Source: Paenibacillus_E violae (GTDB lineage: Bacteria; Bacillota; Bacilli; Paenibacillales; NBRC-103111). Taken from it: DNA of 64,000 nt. A model generated the notes under the pieces. It searched no databases and was not told the origin of the DNA. It worked only from the letters and a program-made list of their open reading frames with translations. Each line of letters starts with the position of its first letter. Positions within the stretch are counted from its first letter, which is position 1. The position numbers and the translations under genes were made by a program. The DNA lies in the NCBI RefSeq assembly GCF_032461945.1, contig NZ_JAWCUD010000001.1, positions 248,001 through 312,000 of the forward strand, given 5' to 3'. Below, piece by piece: positions 45,246 to 55,058 of this stretch.

Positions 45246-46817
45246 ATGAAAGCAAAGAGCATGAAGAAAGTGTTTGGAAGCGTTTTCTCGATTGTTTGTG
45301 CAGTATCCTTAATTAGCGGATGCAGCAGCGGAAACACGGGAGGGCCTACCGCTACAGTTTCGCCAGCGGAGAGTGCGAAAAGCGGGGGAGCGGCGACTAG
45401 TCCTGCTAAACTTGATCCTGTAAATCTGACACTTTATAGAGTCGGAACACCGCAGCCAGATGAAAAAGCGGTTGTCGATGCCATGAACAAGATTACGAAA
45501 GAAAAAATCAATACGACCATCACATTAAACACCATTGATTGGGGCAACTTCGATGACAAAATGAAAGTGATTATTTCGGCAGGTGAGGATTGGGATTTAA
45601 CGTACACCGCTTCATGGACGAATAATTTTTATAACAATGTTGCGAAGGGCGCTTTCCTGCCGTTAGACGATCTTCTGAATAAATATGGTCCGCATATCAA
45701 GGAAACAATTCCTGCCCAATTTTTTGACGGTGCGCGTGTGAATGGCAAGCTATATGGGATAACAAGTTATCAGATTATGGCAACGATGAAAGGGTTCTCA
45801 ATCAAAAAGGATCTAGCCGATAAGTACAAGCTGGATAAAACAAAGATCAAATCATTGCGTGATTTGGAACCATTTCTGGAAAATGTGAAGCAAAATGAAC
45901 CTGGTATTGTGCCTACGACGAGCGGTGCACCGGTTTCTACTGAACTTCTTTCCAATATGGATACCGGACTTATGTATGACACCGTTACGGGCGATACAGC
46001 CAATCCTCTTGTGATTAATGTAAAAAATAATGATTTTAAAATTAAAAACTTGTATGAACTTCCGGAAACGATGGAACTGGCCAAAATGAATCGCGATTGG
46101 TATAACAAAGGATACATTCGCAAAGACGCAGCTACGATTAAAGATTATAAAGCGGAACAAAAAACCGGGAAGTATGGAATGTTCCCAGCGGGAGCGGTGA
46201 AGCCTGGCAATGAAGGCGATACAAAAGGATGGGCGGGATACGATGTAACCGATGTTCAGTTTAGTCCATCTTACGTTTCCAACACGAGTTTAATTTCATC
46301 GCTGACAGCAATTAACCAAAACTCCAAAAATCCTGAACGTGCGATGATGTATCTGGATCTTTTGTTCGCTGACAAAGAATTATATCAGTTATTATGTGTA
46401 GGCATGGAAGGCAAGCATTACAAGAAAGTGGACGACAGAACCATTGAAGCCTTGCCAAATGGCGGATATAATCCGGGAACGGACTGGGAGCTCGGCAGTC
46501 AATTTAACATGTTCCTTCGTCCAGGGCAGCCTAAAGATGTGTGGGAGCAAACAAACAAAGTGAACAAAGAAGCGATTGTTTCCCCATTAATTGGCTTTGT
46601 TTTAAACCGTGATCCAATTAAAACCGAGATGGCACAGATCGATGCGATTATAAAACAGTACAACAGCGTAACAAACTCACTGCTGAATTTTGGAACTGCT
46701 GATCCGGAGAAGGTCATGGCTGAAATTAACGATAAACTTAAGAAAGCAGGATTGGATAAAGTTACTGCGGAAGCTCAAAAACAGCTTGATGAATGGCGCA
46801 AGGTAAATAAAAAGTAA
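45246..46817 (+). CDS. Sugar-binding lipoprotein of third importer, with DUF3502-like C-terminus
   Basis: This solute-binding lipoprotein has about 523 residues. The ATG at 45246 has GGGGAGG upstream; an ATG at 45219 lies ahead of that site. The signal peptide ends in LISGCSSG (lipidated Cys) and a Ser/Ala-rich linker follows. The binding fold ends in a segment typical of DUF3502 (NFGTADPEKVMAEINDKLKK through AEAQKQLDEWRK). It delivers glycan fragments to the two permeases upstream. A terminator follows, with the AraC-type sensor next. Confidence 0.92.
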   Translation: MKAKSMKKVFGSVFSIVCAVSLISGCSSGNTGGPTATVSPAESAKSGGAATSPAKLDPVNLTLYRVGTPQPDEKAVVDAMNKITKEKINTTITLNTIDWGNFDDKMKVIISAGEDWDLTYTASWTNNFYNNVAKGAFLPLDDLLNKYGPHIKETIPAQFFDGARVNGKLYGITSYQIMATMKGFSIKKDLADKYKLDKTKIKSLRDLEPFLENVKQNEPGIVPTTSGAPVSTELLSNMDTGLMYDTVTGDTANPLVINVKNNDFKIKNLYELPETMELAKMNRDWYNKGYIRKDAATIKDYKAEQKTGKYGMFPAGAVKPGNEGDTKGWAGYDVTDVQFSPSYVSNTSLISSLTAINQNSKNPERAMMYLDLLFADKELYQLLCVGMEGKHYKKVDDRTIEALPNGGYNPGTDWELGSQFNMFLRPGQPKDVWEQTNKVNKEAIVSPLIGFVLNRDPIKTEMAQIDAIIKQYNSVTNSLLNFGTADPEKVMAEINDKLKKAGLDKVTAEAQKQLDEWRKVNKK

Positions 46818-46827
46818 GAATCAAATG

Positions 46828-46870
46828 ACCGCTCATAGCTTATACAAGCTATTGAGTGGTTGCTTTTCCA
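46828..46870 (+). terminator. Rho-independent terminator after the third binding protein
   Basis: ACCGCTCATAGCTT (46828-46841) pairs imperfectly with AAGCTATTGAGTGGT (46846-46860), followed by TGCTTTTCC. A possible promoter for the next gene has TATAAT at 46909-46914. Confidence 0.75.
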
Positions 46871-46949
46871 TAAAGTGGTTTTTTCTTTTCTATTAAAATT
46901 CTTTGCTATATAATGGTTGTGTAAGTGATATATTAGGAGGTTAGCGCTC

Positions 46950-49331
46950 GTGAGCCAGATAAAACTGCCTCGATCTATGTTTATTCGTATGTTTACTTCA
47001 TTTACGCTTGTATTTATCTGTATCTTACTGGCGCTTTCCTACATCTTATATGTTAATTTTCAAAAAATTGGCGTGAACCTCGTTTCTGGCGCTAATGCGA
47101 ATGCGCTATCACAAATCAGCTATAGTTCAACTTATTTGAACGAAGCTTCGAAAACATTCTCGATCTCTTTATTGACCAATTATCGGGTACAGTCGGTTAT
47201 GTACAATGCGAATAATGATTACAAAGATATCCAAGAGGCATTGGTAGATGTATCCAAATTGAAGGACGCGAATCAATTCGTACATTCCGTCTATGTTTTT
47301 AATGGAACGAGCAATCAATTTTATTCTACTTGGCTTCAATCCAGCAATACCAAGGATTCTTTTTTTGATCAAGGCTTAGTTTCTATTATTGATGAGAAGA
47401 AACAGGTAGCAAGGGGAAAGTTCTACCCTATATTAAGGAAAATTCCTGTCTTTATCTCGGCCGATGGGAAGGATATTGACAGCAATCAGAAGATAAGTGT
47501 TTTGACTTATATTTTCTATGAATATGAGGATGCAGCAGATCGCGTAAAGGGCGCAATTATCGTCAATGTGAAAGTGGATTACTTGAAAGCATTAATTCAA
47601 TCCCTCTCCACTAGCGGAAAAAATCAAGGAAGTACTTGGATACTAGATGAGAAGGGACAACCGATTCTTGGGAACATGGATCAATTATCGGCGGAGGAGA
47701 AATCGGCTGTTCTCAAACCAATCCAAGAAAAAGGCAGTAATGCCTATTTTACAACAACGATTCAAGGAAAGAAGAATCTGATCACCTATGTAACATCCGA
47801 GGCTTTGAATTGGAAATTTATTCATATCGTCCCTTATTCGATTATTTTTCATGATATGGAGCGACTTGGCTGGATTACGCTTGCTTTTTGTTTAGGGATA
47901 TTGATTCCTGGCATATTTATCGTATTCTATGTATCCAAAAAGTTGTATTCGCCTATTCGCGGTCTGGTCGGTAAAGTTTCAGCGTTGCCTCGTTTACCAT
48001 CTTCGTCAGTCGAAAATAAGGATGATATTGGCTATTTAAGTGATGTCATTTCGATGGCCATTCAACAGAATGAAGTATCTATTGGCGATAAAAAGACTGC
48101 TTTTTCCTCCCGGAGATTAGAGTTCTTGCGAAGGCTGATCAGCCAATCGTTTGATGATGACTCTATAGATCTACAATCACGTCTTGATCAGTATCAAATA
48201 CGGTTGTTGGCTGATAAGCGCCATTTTGCCGTTATTTTCATGATTGATCGTTATGAGCAATTTATAAGAACTTACAGCGCGGCAGATCAAGACCTATTTC
48301 GTTATGCAATCGGAAATGTAGCAGAAGAAATAGCCTCTCGTTTCACGAATAATTGTGCGGTTGATTTGGGTGATGAAGTTGTCTTCATTCTAGAAGCCTC
48401 CGACGAGTCCTATGAGAAACAGCTTCGCGATATTAGTCTCATCATTGCGGAGCTGCAAAACTGGATTCAAAGCAATCTGAAACTTTCCATGACAGGCGTA
48501 ATCGGGTATTCGGTCAAACAACTTCAGGATATCTCTATTTCGTATCAGGAAGCCGTTCAGTTTAGCAAGTACAGGTTCATTTTCGGACAAGGATCGATCA
48601 TCTCGTCGGATGAGTTGAAACATATGAAAACGGACGACTTCCGACCTCCGCTACAGCTGGAAAAAACATTTGACGAGCTTCTTGTTTATGGAAAATATGA
48701 GGAAGCCATTCAAGCTTATGAACAGATCGTCGCATATTTGAATCATTATTCTTACGATATTGTCATTAGTTACCTATATTATTTAGCATTTAATATCTAT
48801 AAGCGGATCAAAGAAATTGAATTGAATGGATCAACTACGTTCAATATTCAATATAGTACATTTGTTCGTATGATTAGTAAAATGGAAACCATTGGAGAAA
48901 TCAACGCCGAGTTCCATGTGCTTATTCGTCAAATTGCTGAAAGCATGGTGGATTCCAAAGTAAACCGAAATCAGCAGATTGTAAGTAAAGTCATTGGCAT
49001 CATAGAGGCCAACTACATGGATAAATCGTTATGTCAGGATAGTATTGCATTACTATTGAATCTATCTAAGTATCACTTGGGTAAAATATTTCGCAATGTT
49101 CATGGTAAAGCAATCGCTGAATGGTTGATGGATTATCGATTAAGTATTGCTGCAGAACTTATTACCAAACCCAATACCAACGTGGCTGAGATCTTGGATT
49201 TAATTGGTTGGGAGAATCAAAATTATTTCTATAAAATGTTTAAGACGAAGTATGGGGTTACGACGTCAGAATACAAATTGCGGAATACGACTAGTGAGAA
49301 CAAGGTGTATGATAACGGATATCCATCATGA
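46950..49331 (+). CDS. Membrane-bound AraC-type regulator with extracellular sensor, candidate regulator of the TATAGAAATC regulon
   Basis: This 793-residue one-component regulator starts at GTG 46950 with AGGAGG nine bases upstream. A first membrane span (MFTSFTLVFICILLALSYIL) is followed by an extracellular Cache-like domain, a second span near residues 305-330, a cytoplasmic linker and a C-terminal AraC helix-turn-helix pair (IALLLNLSKYHLGKIFRNVH, IGWENQNYFYKMFKTKYGVT). It lies inside the cluster whose units share TATAGAAATC elements, right after the importer, so it is the best candidate to bind them. It does not itself carry the element, so it may be expressed separately. Confidence 0.88.
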   Translation: MSQIKLPRSMFIRMFTSFTLVFICILLALSYILYVNFQKIGVNLVSGANANALSQISYSSTYLNEASKTFSISLLTNYRVQSVMYNANNDYKDIQEALVDVSKLKDANQFVHSVYVFNGTSNQFYSTWLQSSNTKDSFFDQGLVSIIDEKKQVARGKFYPILRKIPVFISADGKDIDSNQKISVLTYIFYEYEDAADRVKGAIIVNVKVDYLKALIQSLSTSGKNQGSTWILDEKGQPILGNMDQLSAEEKSAVLKPIQEKGSNAYFTTTIQGKKNLITYVTSEALNWKFIHIVPYSIIFHDMERLGWITLAFCLGILIPGIFIVFYVSKKLYSPIRGLVGKVSALPRLPSSSVENKDDIGYLSDVISMAIQQNEVSIGDKKTAFSSRRLEFLRRLISQSFDDDSIDLQSRLDQYQIRLLADKRHFAVIFMIDRYEQFIRTYSAADQDLFRYAIGNVAEEIASRFTNNCAVDLGDEVVFILEASDESYEKQLRDISLIIAELQNWIQSNLKLSMTGVIGYSVKQLQDISISYQEAVQFSKYRFIFGQGSIISSDELKHMKTDDFRPPLQLEKTFDELLVYGKYEEAIQAYEQIVAYLNHYSYDIVISYLYYLAFNIYKRIKEIELNGSTTFNIQYSTFVRMISKMETIGEINAEFHVLIRQIAESMVDSKVNRNQQIVSKVIGIIEANYMDKSLCQDSIALLLNLSKYHLGKIFRNVHGKAIAEWLMDYRLSIAAELITKPNTNVAEILDLIGWENQNYFYKMFKTKYGVTTSEYKLRNTTSENKVYDNGYPS

Positions 49332-49340
49332 ATAAGAGTA

Positions 49341-49372
49341 AGCCGCCGATAATAACAAATTGGCGGTTTTTT
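49341..49372 (+). terminator. Rho-independent terminator after the AraC-type sensor
   Basis: CCGCC (49343-49347) pairs with GGCGG (49362-49366), and six T residues follow. Confidence 0.85.
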
Positions 49373-49403
49373 CGCTTATATCAAGAGAATTTGCTGATCG
49401 ATT

Positions 49404-49457
49404 TATAGAAATCACTAGTTTTTAATGTTTACATGGAAATATGAAATGCTATATGTT
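49404..49457 (+). promoter_or_regulatory. Regulon promoter C (first GH95)
   Basis: TATAGAAATC at 49404-49413 is followed 24 bases after its first base by TTTACA at 49428-49433, a -35 element. A -10 is TATATG at 49450 (16-base spacer) or TATGTT at 49452 (18-base spacer). The same 24-base offset recurs in promoters D and E. Confidence 0.75.
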
Positions 49458-49468
49458 GGGGCAGGGAG

Positions 49469-49528
49469 GTGAATGTAAGGGCTTACATAAAGGAGCTAGT
49501 TGGATATGCAGCGGGATACCCAACATAA
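49469..49528 (+). CDS. Possible leader peptide upstream of GH95
   Basis: A 19-codon frame from GTG encodes VNVRAYIKELVGYAAGYPT. A related frame with the same first six residues lies at 58132, and the two share a long identical stretch ending in CTTACA. In promoter D the matching ribosome-like site instead serves the real gene. Translation is unproven and the frame could be chance. Confidence 0.25.
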   Translation: MNVRAYIKELVGYAAGYPT

Positions 49529-49546
49529 AATCAAGGAGGAAATGAT

Positions 49547-52500
49547 ATGAAGAAAGTAAAAACAGGTTTAATAAGCATGTTAGTCAGTTCTCTTCTTATA
49601 ACAAGCTTAGTTTCAGTGGGGACATCTAATCAAGCTTATGCAAATGTGGGAAGTACAACACTGCCTGTCCAGAAAACAGGTAATTGGGATGATCTGAAAA
49701 TCAATTGGACAACGCCTGCCAGCGGGACAGATTTTACCGGAACACCGGTCGGGAATGGTTACTTCGGAGCGAAAGTTTCAGGCGGTGTTGCGACTGAAAT
49801 TCTGCAACTTAATGATAAAACGTTTCATTCCGGCGAACCTTTCAATCATACAAATCCAAGTCGTAAAACAGCGCTGGATGCTACAAGAAGCTTGCTTGCT
49901 CAAGCGGATACAGCCACATCAGTAACCTATCGCGAAGAGAAATTAAAGCAAGCTGATACGGCCGCCAAGGGGATGTGGGGATCGGTACAAATGTCCAACT
50001 TCCTGCCAATTGGCAAAATTGTGCTGGATGTGCCGAACACAGCAGGATATACGAATTACAATCGGGAGCTTCATCTGGATAAAGCTACTGTGACAACCAC
50101 ATATAAAATGGGAAGCACGACATTTACGCGTGAGGTATTTGCCAGCTACCCGGATCGCGTTATGGTTGTTCGAATGACGAATGACGGCGGCCAACCCATG
50201 AGTATGACGGCCAAGATGACACTGCCGGCGGAAATGAACACGCACGGAACGGTAACTTCATCGGGTAATGAAATCCAGATGACAGGAACAGCCCCTTACA
50301 ACGAGGACGCAAATACGTGGGCAAACGGGAGAGGCATGACGTTCGATGCTCGTCTTCGTGCCAGAACGACGGGAGGAACGATCACAGCAACCGGAGGGAA
50401 TTTAAACATTTCAGGGGCTTCGGTCATCGAACTTCTATATGCCGATGCGACAAGTTACAAGGATCCGTTTACCAATCCGAATCCAAGCCAAGGCGGCATT
50501 AATCCCACTCCAATCGTAACGGGGATTATGAACGCGGCGTTTGCCAAAACCTATAGCCAGCTCCTAAGTACCCATCAGACTGATTATCGGAGCTTGTTTC
50601 GCAGGTTATGGACGGAAGTTAATGGGAACATAGGCGTTGCCAGAGCTAATGTCCTCACCTATCAGTATGCCCGTTACGTTTCCATTTGCACTTCCAGAGC
50701 AAATACATTTGACCGTCCGCACAACCAGCAGGGAATGTGGAATTACATGTGGAAGCCAAGCTCATGGGGAGCGCATTTTTTTAATGAAAATGTAGAGAAG
50801 ATGTATGCATTGATAGAGACAGGGAATCTTGCTGAAAATGGCGATCCACTCTGGAAGTATATTAAAAACCTTGCTGTAAACGGGGCGAAAAACGCACAAG
50901 CTGATTTCGGCTTTGACGGGTGGTTTGTACCCCACTCATCCGATGTTTGGGCAAAATCAGAGCTGAGTGCTGGGGACAATGAATGGGCGATTTGGCCTAC
51001 AGGCGGCATGTGGCTCATGTTTAATGTGTATGATCATTATCGGTTCACACAAGACAAGTCCTTTCTTCAGGACACAGCGTTCCCTCTAATGAAGGGTTCT
51101 GCAGAATTTGCACTGGATTTACTTGTTGCAAATAAGGATGGCTATCTCGTTACATCGCCTTCTACTTCTCCCGAAGCAAAATATGTATTGTCGGATGGAA
51201 CCAAGATTGCTGTCAGTCAAGGTTCGACGATCGATATGACGGTCATTCGAGAATTGTTTGAAAATGTACTGGAAGCAGGAAGTATATTGGAGGCAGATTC
51301 TCCTGCAGATGTTGATTTGCTGAATCGTATTCGAATGGCCTTGCCCAAATTGCTTCCCTATCAAATTGGGAGCAACGGTGAAATCAAGGAATGGAATAAT
51401 GATTATGTTAATTCTCAATCCAACCACCGTCATGCCTCCCATTTAATTGGCGTTGGTTTTCTTGACCAGATCACGAAGAGAGTCACTCCTGATTTATTTC
51501 AAGCAGCTAAAGTTTCGCTAACCATGCGCGGTTCGGGTGGATATCATCCGGATGATTCGTACATGTGGGCACGACTTAACGATGGGAATAAAGCAGCTTC
51601 CCTTGCAACCCTTTATCCAGCAAATCCTTCGGTGAATGAATGGCAACTAAAAAATGCGTATTATCCAGAACTCTTTGTGCAAAGTCATACCGGAGAAATT
51701 GAACTTCTCCCTTCACTGCCTACAGCCTGGACCAATGGCGAAATAACGGGTGTGAAAGCGAGAGGCGGATATGAACTCAGCATCAAATGGGCAAACGGGC
51801 AGCTCGTATCCGCTCAAATCGATTCTCCGACGGGTACGGTCCCTGTAATCCGGTACGGCAATCAGCTTTTGAATCCGTTTACCGATTCGCGAATTACATT
51901 CGTGCGTGGAAATACACAATCTGCATTCAATCAAATTGAAGCAGAGAACTATGACAGCCAATCAGGGGTCCAGCTTGAGAGCGCCTCGGATAAAGGTACG
52001 GGTTATGATCTCACATCGATTGATAATAACGACTACACTGTATACAACAATGTTGATTTTGGAAGTGGCGCAGCATCATTCTCCGCCAGGTTTGCGAGCA
52101 ATGGACCTGGAGGGACCATCGAGATTCGCTTAGGGAATCCGACAGGTGCGCTGGCAGGCACTTGTACGGTTCCGGCTACTGGAGGAGGGCAAATTTGGCA
52201 AACGGTTAGTTGCGGAATAACGGGTGCCACGGGCGTGAAGAACGTATACCTCGTTTACAAAGGAACCGGCAGTCCTCTCTTTCATCTGAACTGGTTCCAA
52301 TTTAGCCAGTCTGCCATGGTAGGTGGTGTGTATAAACTCGTTAATGTGGGTAGCGGCAACCTTGCCATGGAAGTGAAAGGAAATGCAACGGCGGATGGGA
52401 CGCCAGTCATCGTGTCAACCTATGACGGTGCTGCAAGCGAGCAATGGAATATTAGCGACAATGGTGATGGCACGTTCAGGCTGCTTGGCATTCAAAGCGG

Positions 52501-52744
52501 CAAATCGTTGGATGTAACCGGAGCCAACACGGTTGATAATTCCTATACGATTATATGGCCTTATAGCGGATCACCAAACAAAAAGTGGAAATTTAACGCC
52601 AATGCGGATGGCACTTACACCATTGTTGGTGTTCAAAGCAACAAACCGTTAGATACGCTTCTAAGCGGCATGGAATATAAGGTGGTTATTAAGACGGCGA
52701 ACGGTGCGGCAAGTCAGAAGTGGAGTTTGGTCAAATTGCAGTAA
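49547..52744 (+). CDS. Secreted GH95 alpha-fucosidase-like enzyme with CBM6 and ricin-type lectin domains (copy 1)
   Basis: This 1065-residue protein has a signal peptide ending in QAYAN. The GH95 part covers about 45-770: NWDDLKINWTTPASGTDF, PVGNGYFGAKVSGG, the Asn pair Asn413 and Asn415 (NENVEKMY), general-acid candidate Glu615 (EWNND) ahead of HRHASH, and a late QSHTGEIELLPSLP. GH95 enzymes are inverting alpha-1,2-L-fucosidases or alpha-L-galactosidases. The usual DGNFG segment before QSH, thought to carry another active-site Asp, is replaced here by NAYYP (703-707). A CBM6 (about 785-920) and a ricin-type beta-trefoil (about 925-1065) follow. AAGGAGG precedes the ATG; a terminator follows. 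Confidence 0.9.
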   Translation: MKKVKTGLISMLVSSLLITSLVSVGTSNQAYANVGSTTLPVQKTGNWDDLKINWTTPASGTDFTGTPVGNGYFGAKVSGGVATEILQLNDKTFHSGEPFNHTNPSRKTALDATRSLLAQADTATSVTYREEKLKQADTAAKGMWGSVQMSNFLPIGKIVLDVPNTAGYTNYNRELHLDKATVTTTYKMGSTTFTREVFASYPDRVMVVRMTNDGGQPMSMTAKMTLPAEMNTHGTVTSSGNEIQMTGTAPYNEDANTWANGRGMTFDARLRARTTGGTITATGGNLNISGASVIELLYADATSYKDPFTNPNPSQGGINPTPIVTGIMNAAFAKTYSQLLSTHQTDYRSLFRRLWTEVNGNIGVARANVLTYQYARYVSICTSRANTFDRPHNQQGMWNYMWKPSSWGAHFFNENVEKMYALIETGNLAENGDPLWKYIKNLAVNGAKNAQADFGFDGWFVPHSSDVWAKSELSAGDNEWAIWPTGGMWLMFNVYDHYRFTQDKSFLQDTAFPLMKGSAEFALDLLVANKDGYLVTSPSTSPEAKYVLSDGTKIAVSQGSTIDMTVIRELFENVLEAGSILEADSPADVDLLNRIRMALPKLLPYQIGSNGEIKEWNNDYVNSQSNHRHASHLIGVGFLDQITKRVTPDLFQAAKVSLTMRGSGGYHPDDSYMWARLNDGNKAASLATLYPANPSVNEWQLKNAYYPELFVQSHTGEIELLPSLPTAWTNGEITGVKARGGYELSIKWANGQLVSAQIDSPTGTVPVIRYGNQLLNPFTDSRITFVRGNTQSAFNQIEAENYDSQSGVQLESASDKGTGYDLTSIDNNDYTVYNNVDFGSGAASFSARFASNGPGGTIEIRLGNPTGALAGTCTVPATGGGQIWQTVSCGITGATGVKNVYLVYKGTGSPLFHLNWFQFSQSAMVGGVYKLVNVGSGNLAMEVKGNATADGTPVIVSTYDGAASEQWNISDNGDGTFRLLGIQSGKSLDVTGANTVDNSYTIIWPYSGSPNKKWKFNANADGTYTIVGVQSNKPLDTLLSGMEYKVVIKTANGAASQKWSLVKLQ

Positions 52745-52756
52745 TGATCATGAGTG

Positions 52757-52787
52757 AAAGGGTGCCCTCGGGGCACCCCTTTGTTTT
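52757..52787 (+). terminator. Rho-independent terminator after the first GH95
   Basis: AAAGGGTGCCC pairs with GGGCACCCCTTT around a 3-base loop and is followed by GTTTTA. A related hairpin follows the second GH95. Confidence 0.9.
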
Positions 52788-52848
52788 AAAATCATTCATT
52801 CAAATTTTCAGGAAAAGTGCTTATTTGTAAAGATTTTGTTGATTGTTT

Positions 52849-52901
52849 TATAGAAATCACTTTTTTTTGATGTTTACATGAATAAGCAGATGGCCTATGT
52901 T
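52849..52901 (+). promoter_or_regulatory. Regulon promoter D (MBL-MFS-GH2 operon)
   Basis: TATAGAAATC at 52849-52858, TTTACA at 52873-52878 (offset 24) and TATGTT at 52896-52901 (17-base spacer). Directly downstream, AAGGAGGTG serves the MBL gene start at 52926. Confidence 0.78.
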
Positions 52902-52925
52902 GGGGCAAGGAGGTGAAAGAAAACA

Positions 52926-53744
52926 ATGAAAATTCATTTTCTTGGGACGGCTGCGTCTGAAGGCTTTCCGAATGTATTTTGCAGTTGCGAAGCGTGCCTC
53001 ACAGCTCGAAAGCTTGGTGGAAAAAACATTCGTACGAGAGCTTCCGTTATCGTTGACGATACGTTGAAGTTCGATTATTCGGCGGATTCACAAATGCAAG
53101 CCCTTCGTGATGGAATAGACTTGGGGCGTATAGAGCATTTGCTGGTGACCCATACGCATTACGATCATTTTTATCCAGGGGATTTGACAAGCCGAATTGA
53201 AGGCTTTGCTCATGGTATTGAACATCCACTATGGATCCATGGCAACGATCTTGTTATGTACCATGCTCGGCAGGCTCTCGGGAAATTCGAGGGTGACCGA
53301 GTTCGATTTAATCGAATGAAACCCTTTCAAAGGATAGCTGCGGGATCGGCTTGGGTTACGCCACTTCATGCTGATCACGACCCAATGGAAACGTGCCTGC
53401 TATACTTCGTGGAGAAAGACGGAAAAACCCTACTCTATGGGAATGATACGGGATGGTTTCCAGAGGATACTTGGGCATGGCTCAAAGGCAAAAAGATCGA
53501 TATGGCGATACTTGACTGCACGCATGAAAAGACAGGAATTAAACAGAAGAACTACCATATGAACGCAGATACGATTCTGGAAGTACACGATATATTCGTT
53601 AAGGAGCAAATCCTAGGTGAGGCTGGGCGAATCTATGTTACACACTTCACCCATAATTCCACTCTTATGCATGAAGATTGGGAGAGCATGTTCGAACCTT
53701 ATGGGATATGTGTAGCATATGATGGGCTTACTGTTCATTGCTAG
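52926..53744 (+). CDS. MBL-fold metallohydrolase, PhnP-like
   Basis: This 272-residue cytoplasmic protein has the metallo-beta-lactamase motif HTHYDHF, a second ligand HADHDPM, a late Asp/His set (LDCTHEKTG, VTHFTHNS), and an N-terminal Cys pair (CSCEACL) that in PhnP relatives binds a structural zinc. PhnP cleaves a cyclic phosphodiester of ribose; a sugar phosphodiester is possible here but not shown. The start follows AAGGAGGTG closely. It is the first gene of an operon with an MFS transporter and a GH2 enzyme, under regulon promoter D. Confidence 0.88.
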   Translation: MKIHFLGTAASEGFPNVFCSCEACLTARKLGGKNIRTRASVIVDDTLKFDYSADSQMQALRDGIDLGRIEHLLVTHTHYDHFYPGDLTSRIEGFAHGIEHPLWIHGNDLVMYHARQALGKFEGDRVRFNRMKPFQRIAAGSAWVTPLHADHDPMETCLLYFVEKDGKTLLYGNDTGWFPEDTWAWLKGKKIDMAILDCTHEKTGIKQKNYHMNADTILEVHDIFVKEQILGEAGRIYVTHFTHNSTLMHEDWESMFEPYGICVAYDGLTVHC

Positions 53745-53758
53745 GTTAAGGAGAATCC

Positions 53759-55030
53759 ATGAATTTTACTGCATCCGAAGATCAACTTAGGAAGAATCAG
53801 CGTCCTGTCACAATTATTGCGGTGGTTACCGCGCTCTGTTTGCTCGGAGATTCCATGCTGTATATCGTACTTCCTATTTACTGGAAGGAAGTTGGCCTCA
53901 ATGCGTTATGGGAGGTCGGAGTACTCCTTTCCATCAACCGCTTTATCAGACTGCCAATGACTCCGCTGATTGGTTTACTTTATAAAAGAATGTCATTGCG
54001 CACGGGTCTTATCCTAGCCATACTGCTGGCAGTAGCGACAACTATCGGGTACAGCCTGTTCAAAGGTTTTATCATCTGGCTCGTTCTTCGCAGCTTATGG
54101 GGGATCGCCTGGTCCTTCCTGCGCATGGGCGGCTATTTAACCGTTATTCGCTACTCAGATGATACAAATCGCGGCCATCTGATGGGACGATATAACGGAA
54201 TATTCCGTCTAGGAAGCTTGGTCGGCATGCTTATCGGCGGTGTCCTCGTTCCACTCGTCGGGATGCCGATTGTTTCCATTGCTTTCGGGGTGTTCATGCT
54301 GTTAGGGCTTCCTTATGTCGCCGTCTACATTTCCGGTGCTAAAGCGAACCAGTCCGACGTTTCTCTTCTGCGGAAGGAGCGTATCGACAATCGGGCGGTA
54401 ATTTGGAAGAAGCCTGTGCTAAAAATCGTTGCAACCGGACTTTTCGTTTATCTCCTCCAGACTGTTCTAAGCGTCACATTAAGCTTGCAGATCGAAACCA
54501 ACTATCCGCAGCCGATGACGTTGATCGGCATTGCCGTGACAAGCACGATGCTATCAGGGGTGCTGCAGTCAGCTCGCTGGGGGTGGGAACCGTTTCTTGC
54601 CTCATGGATAGGCTTGCGCTCTGACGGTTCGAAAGGGCGTCTGCCTCTTTTCGGTTTCACTCTAATCTGCTCTGCGGTTGGCTATGCTCTCGTACCGTGG
54701 CAGCTTCCGATCTATCTATGGTGTACGATTATCTTACTTATTTTGGCGGCAAGCACAGCCATTTCGACGTTAATGGACGCTTTGGCATCGGACGTCGCCC
54801 GCTTTTCATCCGTCGTTACAGTGATGACTGCTTATTCGGTTGCGACGGATATGGGCTCTGCGTTAGGCCCGATGCTGGTATACTTGGCAGTCAGTTTGCC
54901 TAATGGCATAACGTACATTTATTTAGGCAGCGCGCTCATTTTCCTGCTGATCGCATTATGGTACAGGCCAAATGTCAAACCGAAAATGAATGTCTTACCA
55001 AGTGAACGCGATCTTGCGAAAACCGAATAA
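53759..55030 (+). CDS. MFS transporter
   Basis: This 423-residue membrane protein has about 12 predicted spans and typical MFS signatures (LLYKRMSLRTG after span 2-3, and GRYNGIFRLGSLVGMLIGGV in the N half). The direction and substrate are not given by sequence; its place between an MBL hydrolase and a GH2 enzyme suggests sugar uptake or export of a product. It begins 14 bases after the MBL stop with AAGGAG ahead of the ATG, and the GH2 gene begins 28 bases after its stop. Confidence 0.9.
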   Translation: MNFTASEDQLRKNQRPVTIIAVVTALCLLGDSMLYIVLPIYWKEVGLNALWEVGVLLSINRFIRLPMTPLIGLLYKRMSLRTGLILAILLAVATTIGYSLFKGFIIWLVLRSLWGIAWSFLRMGGYLTVIRYSDDTNRGHLMGRYNGIFRLGSLVGMLIGGVLVPLVGMPIVSIAFGVFMLLGLPYVAVYISGAKANQSDVSLLRKERIDNRAVIWKKPVLKIVATGLFVYLLQTVLSVTLSLQIETNYPQPMTLIGIAVTSTMLSGVLQSARWGWEPFLASWIGLRSDGSKGRLPLFGFTLICSAVGYALVPWQLPIYLWCTIILLILAASTAISTLMDALASDVARFSSVVTVMTAYSVATDMGSALGPMLVYLAVSLPNGITYIYLGSALIFLLIALWYRPNVKPKMNVLPSERDLAKTE

Positions 55031-55058
55031 TACTACCCTTACACCCAAGAGGAAAGGA

